Under the pieces are notes generated by a model that worked only from the letters and a program-made list of their open reading frames with translations, was not told the origin of the DNA and ran no database searches. The translations under genes and the position numbers were made by a program. From contig MLAX01000001.1 of NCBI GenBank assembly GCA_001890945.1, forward strand, positions 434,001 through 498,000: a stretch of DNA of 64,000 bases, read 5' to 3'. The DNA comes from Alphaproteobacteria bacterium AO1-B (lineage in GTDB: Bacteria; Pseudomonadota; Alphaproteobacteria; Rhizobiales; Stappiaceae). This document shows, one piece after another, positions 9,662-18,229 of the stretch (the first letter of the stretch is position 1; every line of letters begins with the position of its first letter).

Positions 9662-10327
9662 TTACTGGCTAAAGCGGTCCACTTCCGGGATAACCGTTGC
9701 TTCGCCGTAGTTCTCCGCAAACCGGCGCCCGATTGCGGACAAGTCGCGTGTCCAGTCGGTTACCATTGCCGGTGTGATTTGCTGACCAGTTGCGATCGAC
9801 TGTGCTGCTTCCGTTTCGATCCGGTCACGCAAGATGCCAAGCTCGACTTGAGCAGCGTATTCGGCCCGATACTTACCGAGCCAGCCCATGGCAACGATGA
9901 TCACCATCACAAGCAAAGCGGCTGTGCTGGACAGGCTTGCCCACTTTGCAGTGCCGCCAATACGGCGTTCACTCGCAATCAGCACGATCGAGGCGATCGT
10001 CAGGAACGCCACGATATAGATCGCTTGCAGAAAGCTCTCGTACTTATCGGCAGAACTGGTTTCGTGAGAAGCCCGCAGACGTGTGATCCGGTCTCTGAGG
10101 TACAGTAGCGCGTCAGCTTCAGTTCCGAGCTTGTCGCGAAAATAGGTGTCACAGAAACGAAGTCGGCCACGTTCTTCGATCTTCTCTGCACAGGCCTCCA
10201 GGAACGACATGGGTGCAGCAACGCGCGCGTCACGATCAGACGTTTGGCTTGCTGTCTGTGCGGCCGCCGGCAGAAGGCTTGCGACAATCAAAACAGTTGC
10301 GACACAAAGGCGGGTCAGGACTGACAT
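9662..10327 (-). CDS. membrane protein of unknown function encoded between pheS and pheT
   Basis: This encodes 221 residues. A signal peptide (LCVATVLIVASLLPAAAQT) is followed by a region with two cysteines (EACAEKIEERGRLRFCDTYF). Two adjacent membrane helices follow at about residues 98-115 (FLQAIYIVAFLTIASIVLIA) and 130-150 (TAALLVMVIIVAMGWLG). A helical tail of about 70 residues ends the protein. I do not recognise a domain. It starts 28 bases after the pheS stop and ends 56 bases before pheT, so it is very likely cotranscribed with both. Nothing in it suggests a role in aminoacylation. Confidence 0.82.
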   Translation of the reverse strand: MSVLTRLCVATVLIVASLLPAAAQTASQTSDRDARVAAPMSFLEACAEKIEERGRLRFCDTYFRDKLGTEADALLYLRDRITRLRASHETSSADKYESFLQAIYIVAFLTIASIVLIASERRIGGTAKWASLSSTAALLVMVIIVAMGWLGKYRAEYAAQVELGILRDRIETEAAQSIATGQQITPAMVTDWTRDLSAIGRRFAENYGEATVIPEVDRFSQ

Positions 10328-10354
10328 GAAGAATGCCCCTTTAAAGATCCCAAG

Positions 10355-11437
10355 TTAGCTGGACAGCCCGCCGAACAGGGTCGGCAAGTCGAGCGGCCGG
10401 AAACCATAGTGCTGGATCCAGCGGACATCTGCATCAAAGAACGCGCGCAGATCGGGCATACCGTATTTCAGCATGGCGATCCGGTCGATGCCCATGCCCC
10501 AGGCAAAACCCTGGTAAACGTCTGGGTCCAGTCCGCAGTTGCGGATCACGTTCGGATGCACCATGCCACAGCCGAGAATTTCCAGCCAATCATCGCCCTG
10601 GCCGATTTTGACTTCCCCGCCGGACCGGTCGCACTGGATGTCGATTTCCATGGACGGTTCGGTGAACGGGAAGAAACTCGGGCGCAAGCGCATTTTGATG
10701 TCGTCGACTTCAAAGAACGCCTTGCAGAATTCTTCCAGAATCCACTTCAGGTTACCGAGGTGGCTTTCCTTGTCGATCACGAGGCCTTCGACCTGGTGGA
10801 ACATCGGCGTATGGGTCTGGTCGCTGTCACAGCGGTAGGTCCGGCCGGGAATGATCACACGGATCGGCGGTTCCTCGGTACGCATGGTGCGGATCTGAAC
10901 AGGCGACGTATGGGTTCTCAAAAGCAAACGCTCACCGTCTTCCTTTTCATTGAAGAAGAAGGTGTCGTGCATTTCCCTTGCAGGGTGGCCTTCCGGAAAA
11001 TTGAGAGCGGTGAAGTTGAGTTCATCCGTCTCAATGTCCGGACCTTCCGCAATCGAAAAGCCCATATCGGCGAAAATTGCGGTCAGTTCGTCGATGACCT
11101 GGCTGACCGGGTGAATGCGTCCGGTGTCGGTCGGGGACGGCCGCATCGGCAATGTGACATCGACTGTCTCGCTTGCCAGCCGGGCTTCCAGCGCGGCTTC
11201 CGCAAGGACGTCTTTGCGGGCCGCGACGGCATCAGTGATTTTCGCCTTGAGGCCATTCAGCGCCGGTCCCATCACCTGGCGTTCTTCCGGCGTCATCTTA
11301 CCGAGCGTCTTCATTTGCTCGGAGATGCTGCCTTTCTTGCCAAGCGCGGCGACCCGCACTTCTTCCAGTGCGGATTCGGAGCCGGCGTTTTCAATGGCTG
11401 TGAGGAGTTCGGATTCAAGAGTATCGAGATTGGACAT
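10355..11437 (-). CDS. pheS: phenylalanine--tRNA ligase alpha subunit
   Basis: PheS is the catalytic subunit of Phe-tRNA synthetase; 360 residues is the usual length. The N-terminal 100 residues form the tRNA-binding coiled coil ([22 protein letters not shown]). The class II core follows. Motif 2 is [21 protein letters not shown], which includes the ATP-binding arginine and the FHQ triad. The [19 protein letters not shown] segment lines the amino-acid pocket. Motif 3 is [13 protein letters not shown]. The ATG at 11437 begins [12 protein letters not shown], as in the family. It is the first gene of pheS - membrane protein - pheT. No phenylalanine leader peptide is evident upstream. Confidence 0.97.
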   Translation of the reverse strand: MSNLDTLESELLTAIENAGSESALEEVRVAALGKKGSISEQMKTLGKMTPEERQVMGPALNGLKAKITDAVAARKDVLAEAALEARLASETVDVTLPMRPSPTDTGRIHPVSQVIDELTAIFADMGFSIAEGPDIETDELNFTALNFPEGHPAREMHDTFFFNEKEDGERLLLRTHTSPVQIRTMRTEEPPIRVIIPGRTYRCDSDQTHTPMFHQVEGLVIDKESHLGNLKWILEEFCKAFFEVDDIKMRLRPSFFPFTEPSMEIDIQCDRSGGEVKIGQGDDWLEILGCGMVHPNVIRNCGLDPDVYQGFAWGMGIDRIAMLKYGMPDLRAFFDADVRWIQHYGFRPLDLPTLFGGLSS

Positions 11438-11765
11438 GCGTGCTCAGGTCGGTTCGCGCGCGGTGCGCGGTGTCTTCGAAACAGAAAGTCGGGGTCTTTT
11501 AGCGAATAATGGCGCACAATGCCACGGCTTCAAACGCATTATTGCGGGAGCCCCAAGGATGACGTTCGCGCTGGAGAAATCTGGCGCGTCAGCGCATAAA
11601 TCGCCCGCAAGCGGGACCCTGGCACTCGGCAAACTGCCGCCTCCCCGATGCGTCAGCAACCGGAGCGCATATATGGCAAGCAGATGCGTCTGTGTGGACC
11701 AGATAAATCATGCAGTCAGCATAAGCAGATGCTTGATCAAAACAAGAAGAAACATCAGCGGGGGA
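11438..11765. other. intergenic region upstream of pheS
   Basis: About 330 bases separate pheS from the LysR gene upstream on the same strand. I see no gene and no T-box-like or leader-peptide structure with a run of Phe codons. The pheS promoter should lie here. On the minus strand TTGAAG followed 17 bases later by ATTATT (about 11508-11537) is a weak candidate. Confidence 0.4.
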
Positions 11766-12701
11766 TCAGTCGGGGACCTGGCGTTGCGCCGGGGCCACAT
11801 CGCTTCCCTTGGGACGGCCAATCGATCGCTGCAGTTCGCTCGTGAGCCAGGAGCCGAATGCATCCTTTGCTCGTGTCCGAGGCACATTCTTGCCGCTGAT
11901 CAGCCAATAGCCGAGACCCGTGGCTGGCCGTTCAGGAAATGGTGCGATCACCTGCCCGGAACTGACGGCGTAAACGGCCAGTGTTTCCCATGCGAGGAAA
12001 ACCCCTTGGCCCGCGATTGCAGCGTCCATGCATAAAGAGCCGTCGGAAAAACTGGGGCCATCCTGCAGTATGCTTTCGTCAAGGTCAAAGAGGTCCAACC
12101 AGGTCTTCCAGGTAAACATCTGGCCGGGGTCGCGAATAATGGGCAGCTTGCCAATGTCTTCAGGGCGCTTGATCTGTTCCGCCAGCGCAGGGCTGCAGAC
12201 CGGGAAGACCCGTTGATTGAGTAGTTTTTCCGCATTCACGTCCGGGTAGGGGCCGTTGCCCACGCGGATGCAAAGATCGACATCACTTGTGTTCGGGTCC
12301 ACGAGATCGACGGTTGCTTCCACGCGGACCCGAATGCCCGGGTGCATTTTGTTGAAATGTTTCAGATGCCAGACGAGCCACTTACCGGCGAAAACCGGCG
12401 CGACAGATATCGTCAATGAATCCTCGCGGCCGCGCTGGGTAATCGCAACGGCCGTTGAGAGGGAGGACATGCCGGACGTCAGATGGGGTTGCATTGCCTG
12501 AAGATGCGGGGTCGGGACGAGCAGTCTGTTCTTCCGTTCAAACAGCTGAACGCCCAGCTGGGCTTCTGTTTTCTGGATCTGCTGGCTGACCGCTCCGACG
12601 GTCACGCCCAGCAGGTTTGCTGCCGCTTTAACAGAGCCCAGGCGCCCGACAGCTTCCACAGCGCGCAGGCCTGACAAATGCACTTGATTGAGTGTTTTCA
12701 T
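11766..12701 (-). CDS. LysR-family transcriptional regulator (GcvA-like)
   Basis: This 311-residue protein has the LysR layout. A winged helix-turn-helix spans residues about 5-65 (LRAVEAVGRLGSVKAAANLLGVT then VSQQIQKTEAQLGVQLFER). A periplasmic-binding-like effector domain covers about 90-300 with DVDLCIRVGNG and DGSLCMDAAIAGQGV, a pattern typical of the GcvA subgroup. The effector is unknown. It is divergent from a DUF1127 gene about 100 bases away. In Hyphomicrobiales and Rhodobacterales, GcvA-like LysR genes are often paired with divergent DUF1127 genes. The shared AT-rich spacer (12702-12802) likely holds both promoters and the LysR site. Confidence 0.92.
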   Translation of the reverse strand: MKTLNQVHLSGLRAVEAVGRLGSVKAAANLLGVTVGAVSQQIQKTEAQLGVQLFERKNRLLVPTPHLQAMQPHLTSGMSSLSTAVAITQRGREDSLTISVAPVFAGKWLVWHLKHFNKMHPGIRVRVEATVDLVDPNTSDVDLCIRVGNGPYPDVNAEKLLNQRVFPVCSPALAEQIKRPEDIGKLPIIRDPGQMFTWKTWLDLFDLDESILQDGPSFSDGSLCMDAAIAGQGVFLAWETLAVYAVSSGQVIAPFPERPATGLGYWLISGKNVPRTRAKDAFGSWLTSELQRSIGRPKGSDVAPAQRQVPD

Positions 12702-12802
12702 ATTAGAAAATCTAAATTGAAAATCAGAATAAGTCGATTTTTATTTGGAAAATATGCGCCTATATATAGTCATGCTAAATTCAAAAATTAAGGAATTTGG
12801 CC

Positions 12803-12973
12803 ATGAGAAAAACAACAAGAAGGAAAATAATGATCATGTTGAATTTGTTTAAACGTCGTCATTGGACTGCTCAATCTGGAAACAGCCTTGACCGCCGCGA
12901 CCCGCTGGCGCACCCGGCAATCCAGCGCATGAGTCCGCGTGAACTGGCAGATCTGCCGTTTAACCGGCGCTAA
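12803..12973 (+). CDS. DUF1127 (YjiS-like) small protein
   Basis: This encodes 56 residues from ATG 12803, with AAGGA eight bases upstream. The C-terminal half, DPLAHPAIQRMSPRELADLP, is characteristic of short DUF1127 proteins. The N-terminus is strongly basic (RKTTRRK, LFKRRH). Internal ATGs at codons 10 and 12 are alternative starts, and codon 10 also has an AGGA upstream. DUF1127 proteins are small, often arginine-rich and implicated in RNA binding and phosphate or carbon responses in some alphaproteobacteria. The role here is unknown. It is divergently paired with the LysR regulator, which likely controls it. Confidence 0.82.
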   Translation: MRKTTRRKIMIMLNLFKRRHWTAQSGNSLDRRDPLAHPAIQRMSPRELADLPFNRR

Positions 12974-12980
12974 GCCAACC

Positions 12981-13000
12981 GGCCGGTTTTCGAACCGGCC
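12981..13000 (+). terminator. hairpin after the DUF1127 gene
   Basis: GGCCGGTT (12981-12988) pairs perfectly with AACCGGCC (12993-13000) around a TTCG tetraloop, seven bases after the stop. No T-run follows, so it is either a weak terminator or a 3'-end stabiliser. Confidence 0.55.
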
Positions 13001-13034
13001 TCAAGACTTCTGATCGGCCATGGCCGGTCGGTAA

Positions 13035-13084
13035 CACCCAGAAAAAATAGAAAACGGCGCCGCGGTAGATACCCGGCGCCGTTT
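13035..13084 (-). terminator. Rho-independent terminator of lepA (probably bidirectional)
   Basis: AAACGGCGCCG (13052-13062) pairs with CGGCGCCGTTT (13074-13084). On the minus strand it is followed by TTTTCTATTTTTTC, a good T-run 35 bases after lepA. On the plus strand GTTTCTGTTTT could terminate the DUF1127 transcript. Confidence 0.85.
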
Positions 13085-13118
13085 CTGTTTTATTCTATAG
13101 AATTGGAATTGGATCCGC

Positions 13119-14933
13119 TCACTCATCCATCTTAAGAGCTTGAATGAACGCTTCTTGCGGGATTTCCACCTTGCCGAACTGGCGCATCTTTTTCTTACCC
13201 GCCTTCTGCTTTTCCAGAAGCTTCCGCTTACGCGTCGCATCGCCACCGTAACATTTGGCGGTCACGTCCTTGCGCAGCGCAGACAGGGTTTCACGGGCAA
13301 TCACCTTGCCGCCGATGGCCGCCTGGATTGGGATCTTGAACATGTGCCGTGGGATCAGCTCTTTTAGCTTCTCCACCATCGCCCGGCCGCGGCGCTCAGC
13401 TTGCGAGCGGTGAACCAGAACGGACAAGGCATCGACGGGTTCTTCATTGACGAGGATCGACATCTTGACGAGATCGCCCGCGCGATAGTCGGAGATCTGG
13501 TAGTCGAAGGACGCGTAGCCCTTCGAGATCGACTTCAGCCGGTCATAAAAGTCAAAGACCACTTCGTTGAGCGGCAGATCGTAAGCAACCAGTGCACGGC
13601 TGCCCACATAGGAAAGATCCACCTGGATGCCGCGCCGTTCCTGGCACAGTTTCAAAATTCCGCCGAGATATTCGTCCGGCGTCATGATGGACGCGCGGAT
13701 CCACGGTTCGCGGATTTCAGAGATCTTTACCACTTCGGGCATGTCGGCCGGGTTATGCAGATCAATGTCGGTGCCGTCCGTCATGGTCATTTCGTAGACC
13801 ACTGATGGCGCTGTCGCGATCAGATCGAGATTAAACTCACGGGACAGACGTTCCTGGATGATCTCAAGGTGCAATAGGCCGAGGAAACCGCACCGAAAGC
13901 CGAAGCCGAGCGCTGCCGATGTTTCCATTTCATAGGAGAAGCTGGCGTCATTGAGACGAAGCTTGCCCATCGCCGCCCGCAGGTCTTCAAAGTCGTTGGC
14001 ATCCACAGGGAAGAGGCCGCAGAAGACCACCGGCTGGGCTGGTTTGAAGCCGGGAAGTGCTTCGGTGCAAGGTTTCTTCTCAAGGGTGATGGTGTCGCCG
14101 ACGCGTGTGTCGGCCACTTCCTTGATGGACCCGGTGATAACACCGATCTCACCCGCTTTCAGTTCGTCAACCTGCATGAATTTCGGTGTCATGACACCGA
14201 CCCGGTCAACGTCATAGGCAGCACCCGTGCCCATCATCTTGATCTTCTGGCCCCTTTTGAGCGAGCCATTGATCACGCGCACCAGAACCATCACGCCGAG
14301 ATAGGTGTCATACCAGCTGTCAACCAGCATGGCCTTGAGCGTGTCGTCCGGGTCACCTTGCGGGGCAGGCAGTTTTTCGACGATCGCTTCCAGAACCGTT
14401 TCGACACCGAGCCCGGTCTTGGCCGAAATCATGCAAGCTTCAGACGCGTCGATACCGATCACATCCTCGATTTGCTCCTGGATCCGTTCCGGCTCTGCCG
14501 CCGGCAGGTCGACCTTGTTCAGGACCGGAACGATTTCGTGGTCGTTGTCGATTGCCTGATAAACGTTTGCAAGGGTCTGCGCTTCCACACCCTGGGAGGC
14601 ATCGACCACAAGCAGGGAGCCTTCACAGGCCGCCAGCGAGCGAGACACTTCGTAGGCAAAGTCCACGTGACCCGGAGTGTCAATCAGGTTCAGGATATAC
14701 TGCTGCCCGTCCTTGGCATCGTAGATTAACCGCACGGTCTGCGCCTTGATTGTGATGCCGCGCTCACGCTCGATGTCCATGGAATCGAGGAGCTGCTCGG
14801 TCATTTCCCGATCGGTCACGGTGCCTGTCATCTGGATCAGCCGGTCAGCAAGGGTCGATTTGCCGTGATCGATGTGGGCAACGATTGAGAAATTGCGGAT
14901 GTTGGAAAGCGTCTTCGTCGTCATGGCGCCCAT
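13119..14933 (-). CDS. lepA: elongation factor 4 (LepA/EF4), ribosome-associated GTPase
   Basis: LepA is a translational GTPase that binds ribosomes and affects initiation and stalled elongation. It has 604 residues against about 600 for the family. G motifs are AHIDHGKST (G1), [11 protein letters not shown] (G2), [11 protein letters not shown] (G3) and NKVDLP (G4). Then come EF-G-like domains II and III, domain V, and the LepA-specific C-terminal domain ending with [20 protein letters not shown] and [15 protein letters not shown]. The start may be ATG 14933 (MGAMTTKT) or ATG 14924 (MTTKT); the second gives the usual length. It is a single-gene unit with its own terminator. Confidence 0.97.
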   Translation of the reverse strand: MGAMTTKTLSNIRNFSIVAHIDHGKSTLADRLIQMTGTVTDREMTEQLLDSMDIERERGITIKAQTVRLIYDAKDGQQYILNLIDTPGHVDFAYEVSRSLAACEGSLLVVDASQGVEAQTLANVYQAIDNDHEIVPVLNKVDLPAAEPERIQEQIEDVIGIDASEACMISAKTGLGVETVLEAIVEKLPAPQGDPDDTLKAMLVDSWYDTYLGVMVLVRVINGSLKRGQKIKMMGTGAAYDVDRVGVMTPKFMQVDELKAGEIGVITGSIKEVADTRVGDTITLEKKPCTEALPGFKPAQPVVFCGLFPVDANDFEDLRAAMGKLRLNDASFSYEMETSAALGFGFRCGFLGLLHLEIIQERLSREFNLDLIATAPSVVYEMTMTDGTDIDLHNPADMPEVVKISEIREPWIRASIMTPDEYLGGILKLCQERRGIQVDLSYVGSRALVAYDLPLNEVVFDFYDRLKSISKGYASFDYQISDYRAGDLVKMSILVNEEPVDALSVLVHRSQAERRGRAMVEKLKELIPRHMFKIPIQAAIGGKVIARETLSALRKDVTAKCYGGDATRKRKLLEKQKAGKKKMRQFGKVEIPQEAFIQALKMDE

Positions 14934-15165
14934 TTACCACCGCAATCCCGTTTCTACCAGAGGATTGCGGCGCGTTACTGCGGAAAAGCGAAGGAATAAT
15001 TATGCTGGATTCTGTTTTCAGGCTCAGCACTTCGTTCAAGGTGCGCGTATTGGCCGCGGATGCCTGACATTATTGCGTAATTTCGGCTCGACCAGTACGA
15101 TCAAGCACGAAACATGTGGCCGTCGGCATTCTGCCGTGCGCCTTTACAAAAAAGATGATCGTTTT

Positions 15166-15684
15166 ATGCCGCTCAGAGATGCCGAGCCGGGCGATATACC
15201 GGCGATTCTTGCGCTTTATAATCAGGCCGTCCGGGAAACAACAGCGGCTTGGACGTCACAAGAAGAAACGCTGGATGAGCGCATCACCTGGTTCGAAACG
15301 CGTCAGAACGCAGGCTGGCCGGTCATCGTCGCGACCAGCCCGGAAGACAAAGTGATTGGCTTTGCCAGCTATGGAGCGTTTCGCCCGCGGGAGGGATATC
15401 GCAAGACCCTCGAACACACAGTCTATGTTGATCCTAAGTTCCAAGGGCAGGGGATCGGGGCAAAGCTTTTGCAACAGCTCATCGAAAAGGCGCAGACACA
15501 AGAGGTGCACGTGCTTGTTGGGGTGGTCGATGGAGACAACGCCGCATCAATTGCTCTTCACAAGACGCTTGGATTTGAAGTCGCCGGCAGGTTGCCGGAG
15601 GCTGGAACAAAGTTTGGTCGCTGGCTCGATCTGGTTTTCTTGACGAAAATCGTCACGCCCGGCTTGGACGGTCCTGACGTTTGA
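15166..15684 (+). CDS. GNAT N-acetyltransferase (phosphinothricin acetyltransferase-like, MnaT/YncA type)
   Basis: This 172-residue acetyltransferase is similar in layout to the Pat/MnaT group, whose members acetylate phosphinothricin, methionine sulfoximine/sulfone or related L-amino acids. Visible are the substrate-side start LRDAEPGDIPAILALYNQAV, the EHTVYVDPKFQGQGIGAKLL segment (acetyl-CoA binding motif A, QGQGIG), and the late DGDNAASIALHKTLGFE with AGRLPEAGTKFGRWLD. ATG 15166 gives the canonical N-terminus; the long upstream open frame is antisense to lepA. The true substrate cannot be read from sequence. It is convergent with mepA. Confidence 0.92.
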   Translation: MPLRDAEPGDIPAILALYNQAVRETTAAWTSQEETLDERITWFETRQNAGWPVIVATSPEDKVIGFASYGAFRPREGYRKTLEHTVYVDPKFQGQGIGAKLLQQLIEKAQTQEVHVLVGVVDGDNAASIALHKTLGFEVAGRLPEAGTKFGRWLDLVFLTKIVTPGLDGPDV

Positions 15685-15704
15685 AAGGGAGCATTCTGCC
15701 CTTA

Positions 15705-16799
15705 TCAGTTCGCGGTCAGAACACTTTGACAGGCCGTTGGTAACGCTGCCAGGGCCATTGGGCGTTTCTTGACGATTTTCGGTTTTTCACCGGCTTTGGG
15801 CGGGTTCTTTGGAACCCAAGGCTCATCGGAGAGCCAGTAGGTCAGGTGTTCACCGCATCCATCGCCCGGTGGCGGCGGGTTTTGGTTTTTGCAGCCGCTG
15901 CTTCCTGACGGGCAGGAGAGCCGCACATGGAAGTGGTAATGATGTCCCCACCATGGGCGCACCTTGCGAAGCCAGGCCCGGTCGCGGCTGGTTTCAAACT
16001 CGCACAGTGCCTTTTTGATGGTTGGGTTCACGAAGATCCGGGCAACACGTTTGTCTGATGCAGCGCGCCGGATCAGCCGTGCATGTATATCGGACCATTT
16101 CTTCGGATCGACACTGCGGTCCGCCCCTTTCACATCAAGGCGGCCTTTCAGCATGGAGATTGCCGAAATCTGTTCCCGCTCTTCGGGTGTCAGCCGCCGC
16201 TGCGGCATCTCGGTCAGCCAGATATCGGCATCCAGACCAATCTGGTGGCTGGCATGCCCCGACACCATGGGCCCACCGCGCGGCTGTGCAAGGTCACCCA
16301 CGAGAAGTCCGTTCCAGCCTAGGCCCGGTGCGTCCTTGGCAAGGTCTTTCAGAAAATCGATTAACTCTGGATGGCCCCAGTTGCGATTGCGCGACAAGCG
16401 CATTGCTTGCCAAGTCGGTCCATCGGTCGGCAGCATGGCCCCGCCGGCAAGACATCCCTTTGCATAAGAGCCAATGGCGCGGGCTTTCAAAGGCGCAGGA
16501 CCGTCCACATAGCCAAAATAGTCCTTGGCCGGCTGACTGCCACGCAACACGAGTTTGGGCTTAGACGGTTGATATCCCTCCGGTACGGCCCGTTTTTCAG
16601 CAGGAACCGGAATGCCGGCGACCTCCTGGACCACTGAAGCGGCCGGTGGATTGACCGTGCCGGGTTTTGCAGTCGGAATGGGTTCTGCCGCAACAGCTAT
16701 CAAAGGCACCAAGTGCAGCGCGCCAAAAGCAAAGACGATTGCCTTAAGTGTGGTTTTCTTCCGGCTTGCGAAGTTGCGATGCGTCACGGCGGACCTCAT
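15705..16799 (-). CDS. mepA: penicillin-insensitive murein endopeptidase MepA (family M74)
   Basis: This periplasmic zinc peptidase cuts D-Ala-mDAP cross-links in peptidoglycan. It has 364 residues from ATG 16799. An N-terminal hydrophobic segment (AIVFAFGALHLVPLIAVAAEP) is a signal peptide. The M74 signature runs from YAKGCLAGGAMLP to GHASHQIGLDADIW (zinc His and Asp) and WWGHHYHFHVRL (zinc His). Cysteines in LSCPSG, SGCK and GCGEH match the disulfides of the family. A TTG at 16826 preceded by AGGAG is an alternative start that would lengthen the signal region. It lies 60 bases downstream of the patatin gene, probably in one transcript. Confidence 0.94.
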   Translation of the reverse strand: MRSAVTHRNFASRKKTTLKAIVFAFGALHLVPLIAVAAEPIPTAKPGTVNPPAASVVQEVAGIPVPAEKRAVPEGYQPSKPKLVLRGSQPAKDYFGYVDGPAPLKARAIGSYAKGCLAGGAMLPTDGPTWQAMRLSRNRNWGHPELIDFLKDLAKDAPGLGWNGLLVGDLAQPRGGPMVSGHASHQIGLDADIWLTEMPQRRLTPEEREQISAISMLKGRLDVKGADRSVDPKKWSDIHARLIRRAASDKRVARIFVNPTIKKALCEFETSRDRAWLRKVRPWWGHHYHFHVRLSCPSGSSGCKNQNPPPPGDGCGEHLTYWLSDEPWVPKNPPKAGEKPKIVKKRPMALAALPTACQSVLTAN

Positions 16800-16858
16800 G
16801 CTCTGTGGCCGAAACCAAGTGCACAAAGATGCTGGCTCCTGAGGTTTCGGGCGCCCTT

Positions 16859-17944
16859 TTATGCAGCATGCCCCAAAACGGCATCGCTGGCATCTTTTTC
16901 GCGCGTTTCCACGTGATCCTTCAACAGATCAGCAAGGTTATCCAGAAGCACGGTATTGTCTCGGATCATGCGATCGGCCGCACCGTTCAAGGTTAGAATG
17001 TTGCCCGGGCGTGCGTTGTCAAAGTCTTCAGCGCTGGCCTCAAGCTCCCCTTCGATCCGGTGATAGGTGACATTCGGCAGCTCATTGAACAAGTGGGTCG
17101 CCTGGTAAGATGCCGTCTGGGTTTGGCCATCTGAGAAGATGGAAAGGATAGGCACACCCTTTGATGGCTGCATCCAACCAAGGGCTCCCCAACCAACGGC
17201 CTCCTGATAAGAGAAGGTTCGTTCCTGGGCCCGTCCCGTCCCGAGTGAAATGATGACCAGCTCTTCGCTATCCCAACCCAGTTTGCGCGCTTCCAGATAA
17301 GCCGCAATGGTTGGATCGTTCATGAAAACCCCACCGTCCACCATAGGTTCTTCGCGCTTGCGGGTCAGGTTTTCGATTTTTGCCGGTTCGAAATAGGAGG
17401 GAGCTGCGGTTGTCGCCCGCACGGCCTGCCAGAAATAATAATCGTCGGGCCGGCTGCCGTTTTGCTCCAGTCCATTAGTCATGAACACGGCTTTGCGCTG
17501 CTCAATGTCGTAGGCGGTGAGAACCAGTTTGCACAGGCCGCTTGCCATGGACGTCCAACCGAATTGCTCCTTCAGGATCTTTTCGAGAGGACGGGCATCA
17601 TATGTTTCATCGAAAAGACCAAGCGGATTGGTGAATGCACGGGCAAGGCGTGCGCTTAGCGAATATGAAAAAACCTCGCGGGCATCGCGCTCATAAAATG
17701 TCCGAAGTTCCGAGATCGTTGCTGCGGCTTCCCCCTTGTTGCCGCCAGGCCTCGGGGCGGAGAGTCCGGCTGCAATCAAACCGCCGGTCGAGGTGCCGGC
17801 CATGAGATCGAAGAGCTCGTGCATCGGTTGCGTGACGCCACGGTGTACAAGGCGGCTCTCCAGAGACTCCAGAATGCGCAACGGGATCAGACCCCGGACA
17901 CCACCACCATCTATGGAGAGTATGAAGCGCTTCTTCTGGGTCAT
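16859..17944 (-). CDS. patatin-like phospholipase
   Basis: This 361-residue acyl hydrolase uses a Ser-Asp dyad. The oxyanion-hole motif DGGGVRGL is at residues about 12-19. The nucleophile elbow GTSTGG is at about 50-55 (GXSXG). The catalytic aspartate lies in DGGVFMNDP near residue 203. There is no signal peptide, so it is cytoplasmic or membrane-peripheral. It resembles the CapV/cPLA2-like group of bacterial patatins. CapV-type patatins can be effectors in CBASS defence, but no cyclase, Cap2 or Cap3 gene adjoins it; the neighbours are mepA and an M42 peptidase, so a housekeeping lipase is more likely. Confidence 0.93.
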   Translation of the reverse strand: MTQKKRFILSIDGGGVRGLIPLRILESLESRLVHRGVTQPMHELFDLMAGTSTGGLIAAGLSAPRPGGNKGEAAATISELRTFYERDAREVFSYSLSARLARAFTNPLGLFDETYDARPLEKILKEQFGWTSMASGLCKLVLTAYDIEQRKAVFMTNGLEQNGSRPDDYYFWQAVRATTAAPSYFEPAKIENLTRKREEPMVDGGVFMNDPTIAAYLEARKLGWDSEELVIISLGTGRAQERTFSYQEAVGWGALGWMQPSKGVPILSIFSDGQTQTASYQATHLFNELPNVTYHRIEGELEASAEDFDNARPGNILTLNGAADRMIRDNTVLLDNLADLLKDHVETREKDASDAVLGHAA

Positions 17945-18013
17945 GAAAAATCCCCTTGTTCAATTGATGGGTTTCCAGTCGATCTGCCGTAACGTCGTCT
18001 GAATGCCTTGTTA

Positions 18014-18105
18014 TACCAAAATCAATTATTTGACGGGAATTGCGTCACAGCAATGGCAGTCGGTGAGATTCAGCCGCAAAATGCCGACATAACTTGATTT
18101 TGGTA
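18014..18105. repeat. 92-bp intergenic element with perfect 12-bp terminal inverted repeats
   Basis: TACCAAAATCAA at 18014-18025 is perfectly inverted as TTGATTTTGGTA at 18094-18105, with 68 bases between. It occupies most of the spacer between the divergent patatin and M42 peptidase genes (17945-18229). It may be a miniature mobile or REP-like repeat or a paired regulator site. No second copy occurs in the window. Confidence 0.6.
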
Positions 18106-18229
18106 AATCACCGCGCGGCATGTGGCGCTTTTTACCGCGAGAGCAGGTGGCTTGTTTCCACTCAGCCTTTGTCCAGTCTGAAATTTCAGATTAGGATCGC
18201 GGCGATTTTCATATCAAACAGGACATTCC

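Noticed and set aside
10409-11509. Long plus-strand open frame (366 codons) opposite pheS
   Set aside because: It lies entirely antisense to a clearly conserved pheS, and its translation has no family resemblance; high-GC antisense frames are often open.
11438-11765. Phenylalanine leader-peptide attenuator or T-box before pheS
   Set aside because: No short frame with consecutive Phe codons followed by alternative hairpins and a T-run could be found.
11115-12035. Plus-strand frame of 306 codons across the pheS start and the LysR gene
   Set aside because: It is antisense to two recognised genes, and the translated product is compositionally biased with no motif.
16859-17944. CBASS or other anti-phage system around the patatin gene
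   Set aside because: No cyclase, ubiquitin-like or nuclease partner is nearby; the neighbours are ordinary peptidase genes.
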